Shown: in pieces, positions 7,202 through 9,231 of the stretch
How positions within the stretch are numbered: the first letter of the stretch is position 1
Layout: every line of letters begins with the position of its first letter
Source of the DNA: Clostridia bacterium
GTDB lineage: Bacteria; Bacillota_A; Clostridia; Oscillospirales; CAG-272
NCBI GenBank assembly: GCA_017652965.1
Contig: JAGBZZ010000328.1
Span: forward strand, 1-9,231
Length of the DNA stretch: 9,231 nt
Reading direction: 5' to 3'
Translations under genes and position numbers: made by a program
Notes under the pieces: model-generated
Database searches by the model: none
What the model saw: only the letters and a program-made list of their open reading frames with translations
What the model was told of the DNA's origin: nothing

Positions 7202-7210
7202 ATATCCCTC

Positions 7211-7987
7211 GTGGGAACCGAAATTTACGGCTTGCTGGCACGCTACTATGATGCCTGGAATGCCGATCTTGATTATGCCGCCTGGGCAGATGGAATCGAG
7301 CAAACCTTTCGCCGCGCCTTTCCCGGCCGGGTGGATTCGGTGCTTGATCTTGGCTGCGGAAGCGGCCGTATGACCTTGGAGCTTGCCCGCCGCGGCTATG
7401 ATATGATCGGGGTGGACGGCTCCCCCGAGATGCTGTCCGTGGCTCGCGACACTGCCGAAAAGGAGGGGCTTTCCGACCGGTGCCTGTGGCTTTTGCAGGA
7501 TCTTACCGCCTTTGAGCTTTACGGAACGGTGGAGGCTGTGGTCTCCTGCCTTGATACCGTCAACCATCTGACGACCTACCCCGATCTGCGCGCCATGCTT
7601 GCGCTTGTCCATAACTACCTTGTGCCGGGTGGGCTTTTCCTCTTTGACCTGAACAGCCGTGAAAAATTCGAGAAGACCTATGCCGATCGCGTCTATACCT
7701 TTGAGGATGAGGATGCGTTTTGCATCTGGCAGAACGAGTATCATAAAAAAACGCATATCTCGGATTTCTACGTAACCCTTTTCTCGCGTGAGGAGGGCGG
7801 GCTTTACCGCCGCGAGGAGGAGCTGACCCGTGAGCGGATGTATCCGCTTTCCTCTATCCTGCGGGAGCTGAAGGAGGCGGGCTTTACCCCGCTTTCGGTC
7901 GGCTCTTACCCGTATACCGATTCCCTGGACGAGGGGGCGGAGCGCCTTTACCTTGTCGCCCGTGCCGAAAAAGAAATGATTGTGTAA
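7211..7987 (+). CDS. Class I SAM-dependent methyltransferase, YqeM-like (258 aa)
   Basis: A cytoplasmic methyltransferase that would transfer a methyl group from S-adenosylmethionine to an unknown small molecule or macromolecule. The N-terminal LLARYYDAWNADLDYAAWAD (8-27) is like the cap region of YqeM-type enzymes. Motif I VLDLGCGSG sits at 44-52, the acidic ribose-binding residue is Asp69 in GVDGS (67-71), QDLTAFEL (96-103) corresponds to the adenine-contacting segment, and SCLDTVNHL (112-120) is the motif IV region. The second half (about 150-250) holds the substrate-facing beta structure, including YPLSSILRELKEAGF (211-225), the usual final helix. It uses a GTG start. The gene runs into hslO after 17 nt, and the pair is likely one transcript. 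No catalytic residue decides the substrate; a link to Hsp33 function is not shown. Confidence 0.85.
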   Translation: MGTEIYGLLARYYDAWNADLDYAAWADGIEQTFRRAFPGRVDSVLDLGCGSGRMTLELARRGYDMIGVDGSPEMLSVARDTAEKEGLSDRCLWLLQDLTAFELYGTVEAVVSCLDTVNHLTTYPDLRAMLALVHNYLVPGGLFLFDLNSREKFEKTYADRVYTFEDEDAFCIWQNEYHKKTHISDFYVTLFSREEGGLYRREEELTRERMYPLSSILRELKEAGFTPLSVGSYPYTDSLDEGAERLYLVARAEKEMIV

Positions 7988-8004
7988 ATAAAAGGAGAAC
8001 TGCT

Positions 8005-8886
8005 ATGGCTGAAATTTTACGCGGCATGTCCCGCGATGGGAGCGCCCGCCTGCTTGTGATCAATTCCCGCGATATCGTCAATACCGCGATCGGCTATCAC
8101 CACACCACCCCCACCGCCTCGGCGGCGCTCGGTCGCCTTCTGACCGGTGCGGCTATGATCGGCTCGCTTCAGGGGGAAAAGGAAAACCGCATCACCTTCT
8201 CGGTCACAGGGGATGGGCCCATCGGCAGGATGATGGCCACGGCCGATTATTACGGCAACGTCAAGGGCTACATTGAAAATCCGTCTGCCGACCTGCCCCC
8301 CAAGAAAAACGGAAAGCTGGATGTTGGCGGTGCTGTCGGCCGCGGTACGCTTGCCGTCATCCGTGAGGACGGGACGGGCGAGCCGCACGTTGGCACGGTG
8401 GCACTCGAAAGCGGCGAGATCGCCGAGGATATTACCAGGTACTTTGCGGAAAGCGAGCAGATCCCCACGCTTTGCGCCCTTGGTGTGACGGTGGACCGTG
8501 ACTATACCTGCCTTGCGGCGGGCGGTGTCATCGTTCAGCTTCTGCCGTTTGCGGATGAGGAGGTCATTGCGCACTTAGAAAAGAACGCGGCCGACCTTTA
8601 TGACATTTCCTCCCGCTTCCGCGAGGGGGCTTCGCTTGTTGATATCGCCGAGATCGCAATGAAAAACATCCCGTTTGACCTCTTTGACACACTGGAGGTC
8701 TCCTATCTTTGCGATTGCTCGCGTGAGCGGATGCTTTCGGCGGTGCGCCGGGTAGGGAAGACCGAGATCCTCAAGATGCTGGACGAGGAGGTTGCAGAGG
8801 GCAAGGAGCGCTCCCTGGAGGTTGCCTGCCGCTTCTGCGATTCGGCCTACCGCTTCTCGGAGGATGAGCTTCTCGCTGAGAACTGA
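8005..8886 (+). CDS. hslO: Hsp33 redox-regulated holdase chaperone (293 aa)
   Basis: Hsp33 is a cytoplasmic chaperone that stays inactive while reduced and zinc-bound; oxidation of its four cysteines together with unfolding switches it on, and it then prevents aggregation of proteins damaged by oxidants. The core begins with residues VINSRDIVNTAI (18-29), and shows H-x-T-P-T-A-S-A-A-L-G-R (33-44), F-S-V-T-G-D-G-P-I-G (65-74), G-x-V-G-x-G-T-L-x-V (109-118). The redox domain carries C236-D-C238 and C275-R-F-C278, completing the zinc site. The space between the pairs is 36 residues, somewhat more than the usual 27-32. Length is typical of the family. SD AAAGGAG at 7991-7997 lies 7 nt before the ATG. 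It follows the YqeM-like methyltransferase by 17 nt and is followed by a terminator hairpin at 8969-9003. Confidence 0.95.
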   Translation: MAEILRGMSRDGSARLLVINSRDIVNTAIGYHHTTPTASAALGRLLTGAAMIGSLQGEKENRITFSVTGDGPIGRMMATADYYGNVKGYIENPSADLPPKKNGKLDVGGAVGRGTLAVIREDGTGEPHVGTVALESGEIAEDITRYFAESEQIPTLCALGVTVDRDYTCLAAGGVIVQLLPFADEEVIAHLEKNAADLYDISSRFREGASLVDIAEIAMKNIPFDLFDTLEVSYLCDCSRERMLSAVRRVGKTEILKMLDEEVAEGKERSLEVACRFCDSAYRFSEDELLAEN

Positions 8887-8968
8887 TTTCGCCGAAAAAG
8901 CAAGTAAAAAAGAAAACGCCACGCGATAGGGTTGTACTCTAAAGGACAGTTTTACCTGCCGCCAAAAA

Positions 8969-9003
8969 ACAGAAACCGCAGATTGATTGTCTGCGGTTTT
9001 TGT
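8969..9003 (+). terminator. Intrinsic terminator after hslO, possibly bidirectional
   Basis: AAACCGCAGA at 8973-8982 pairs perfectly with TCTGCGGTTT at 8990-8999 around a 7-nt loop. Pairing can extend outward by four more positions (one of them G-T) to 8969 and 9003. The T run 8997-9001 on the plus strand and the A run 8964-8969 on the other make it look usable in both directions. The loop holds the -35 of the next promoter. Confidence 0.8.
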
Positions 9004-9011
9004 GTTATAAT
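8983..9011 (+). promoter_or_regulatory. Promoter of the downstream methyltransferase, overlapping the terminator
   Basis: A perfect TATAAT at 9006-9011 is preceded by TGT, an extended -10. Exactly 17 nt before it, TTGATT (8983-8988) in the loop of the terminator hairpin serves as -35 (four of six matches). Transcription would begin near 9018, about 25 to 31 nt before the possible start codons. Confidence 0.65.
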
Positions 9012-9042
9012 AAAAACAGTAATTTTAAAGAGGAAAAGGAAG

Positions 9043-9231
9043 ATGCTTATGAGAGATGTGATTGAACATTATAACAAGCTAATTGACGAAAACAATGACC
9101 CTGCTCGTGATCCTAAACCATTGAGAGATTATATGGATAAGTGGGACGGAGGGAAGTTTATCGATAGTATGCAGCTTGATAAAAGCAAATCCGCTTTGGA
9201 AATAGGAATCGGAACAGGGAGACTTGCCATA
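9043..9231 (+). CDS. Class I SAM-dependent methyltransferase, N-terminal fragment (cut by window edge)
   Basis: Sixty-three codons are visible before the window ends. LDKSKSALEIGIGTGRLAI at 45-63 contains SAM-binding motif I (E-I-G-I-G-T-G), and the leading segment with IDENNDPARDPKPLRDY (14-30) and MDKWDGGKFID (31-41) resembles a group of small clostridial methyltransferases. Two starts are possible: ATG at 9043 with AGAGG 9 nt upstream (9029-9033), or ATG at 9049 with AAGGA 8 nt upstream (9036-9040). The fragment is unlike its neighbours in composition: 74 of 189 bases are G or C, and three of four Arg codons are AGA, whereas the other genes use CGN codons. This suggests acquisition from a lower-GC source. 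It has its own promoter and is separated from hslO by a terminator. The substrate is unknown. Confidence 0.8.
   Translation, partial: MLMRDVIEHYNKLIDENNDPARDPKPLRDYMDKWDGGKFIDSMQLDKSKSALEIGIGTGRLAI

Larger units (their letters stand above)
7040..7210 (+). other. AT-rich intergenic spacer
   Basis: These 171 bp separate the helicase operon from the methyltransferase gene and are much richer in A and T than the genes on either side. I find a promoter near 7103-7131 and the SD of the next gene, but no convincing stem-loop terminator for the operon and no small gene. Read-through into the methyltransferase is possible. Confidence 0.6.

Noticed and set aside
7044..7241. 65-codon minus-strand frame in the spacer before the methyltransferase
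   Set aside because: It begins inside the methyltransferase coding region, has no SD that I can see, and covers the AT-rich promoter spacer; the hydrophobic translation comes from A/T runs.
1..9231. CRISPR array, tRNA or rRNA genes
   Set aside because: No regularly spaced repeats, cloverleaf-like stretches or rRNA signatures were found on reading both strands; non-coding gaps are all under 175 bp.

Overview
The window is GC-rich bacterial DNA with compact genes, strong Shine-Dalgarno (SD) sites and sigma-A-type promoters. The combination of a lipoprotein with a Thr/Ala-rich linker, a PHP-type gene, an Hsp33 chaperone with a CxC/CxxC zinc site and a YqeM-like methyltransferase suggests an uncultured high-GC member of the Clostridia, probably gut-derived. 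The assignment is an inference and cannot be refined from sequence alone.

Layout: (1) 1-1745, minus strand. A two-gene unit runs towards the left edge: a 531-aa lipoprotein resembling ABC-transporter substrate-binding proteins, then 21 nt later the first 19 codons of a probable PHP-domain phosphoesterase cut by the window edge. (2) 1675-1847. A divergent control region holds two back-to-back promoters, each with a perfect TTGACA, a 17-nt spacer and an extended -10, with a 14-bp palindrome between them. (3) 1848-7039, plus strand. A three-gene operon encodes a TerB-N/TerB-C domain protein, a BREX BrxD-like P-loop ATPase and an Lhr-like superfamily II DNA helicase resembling BrxHI. (4) 7040-7987 and 8005-8886, plus strand. 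An AT-rich spacer with a promoter leads into a class I SAM-dependent methyltransferase and the redox chaperone Hsp33 (hslO). (5) 8887-9231. A bidirectional-looking hairpin terminator overlaps a promoter that drives a second, AT-rich methyltransferase gene cut by the right edge.

The centre of interest is the TerB / BrxD-like ATPase / Lhr helicase operon. The ATPase and helicase are the accessory pair of some BREX phage-defence systems, but here no methylase (PglX), phosphatase (PglZ), protease (BrxL) or kinase is present. Instead they are joined to a TerB-type protein with no recognisable catalytic motif. By domain content and architecture this looks like a stand-alone DNA-processing system, plausibly antiviral or stress-related. 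That role is an inference. Similar Ter-linked helicase/ATPase neighbourhoods have been noticed in comparative genomics, so the domain set is not wholly new, but its function is to my knowledge poorly defined.
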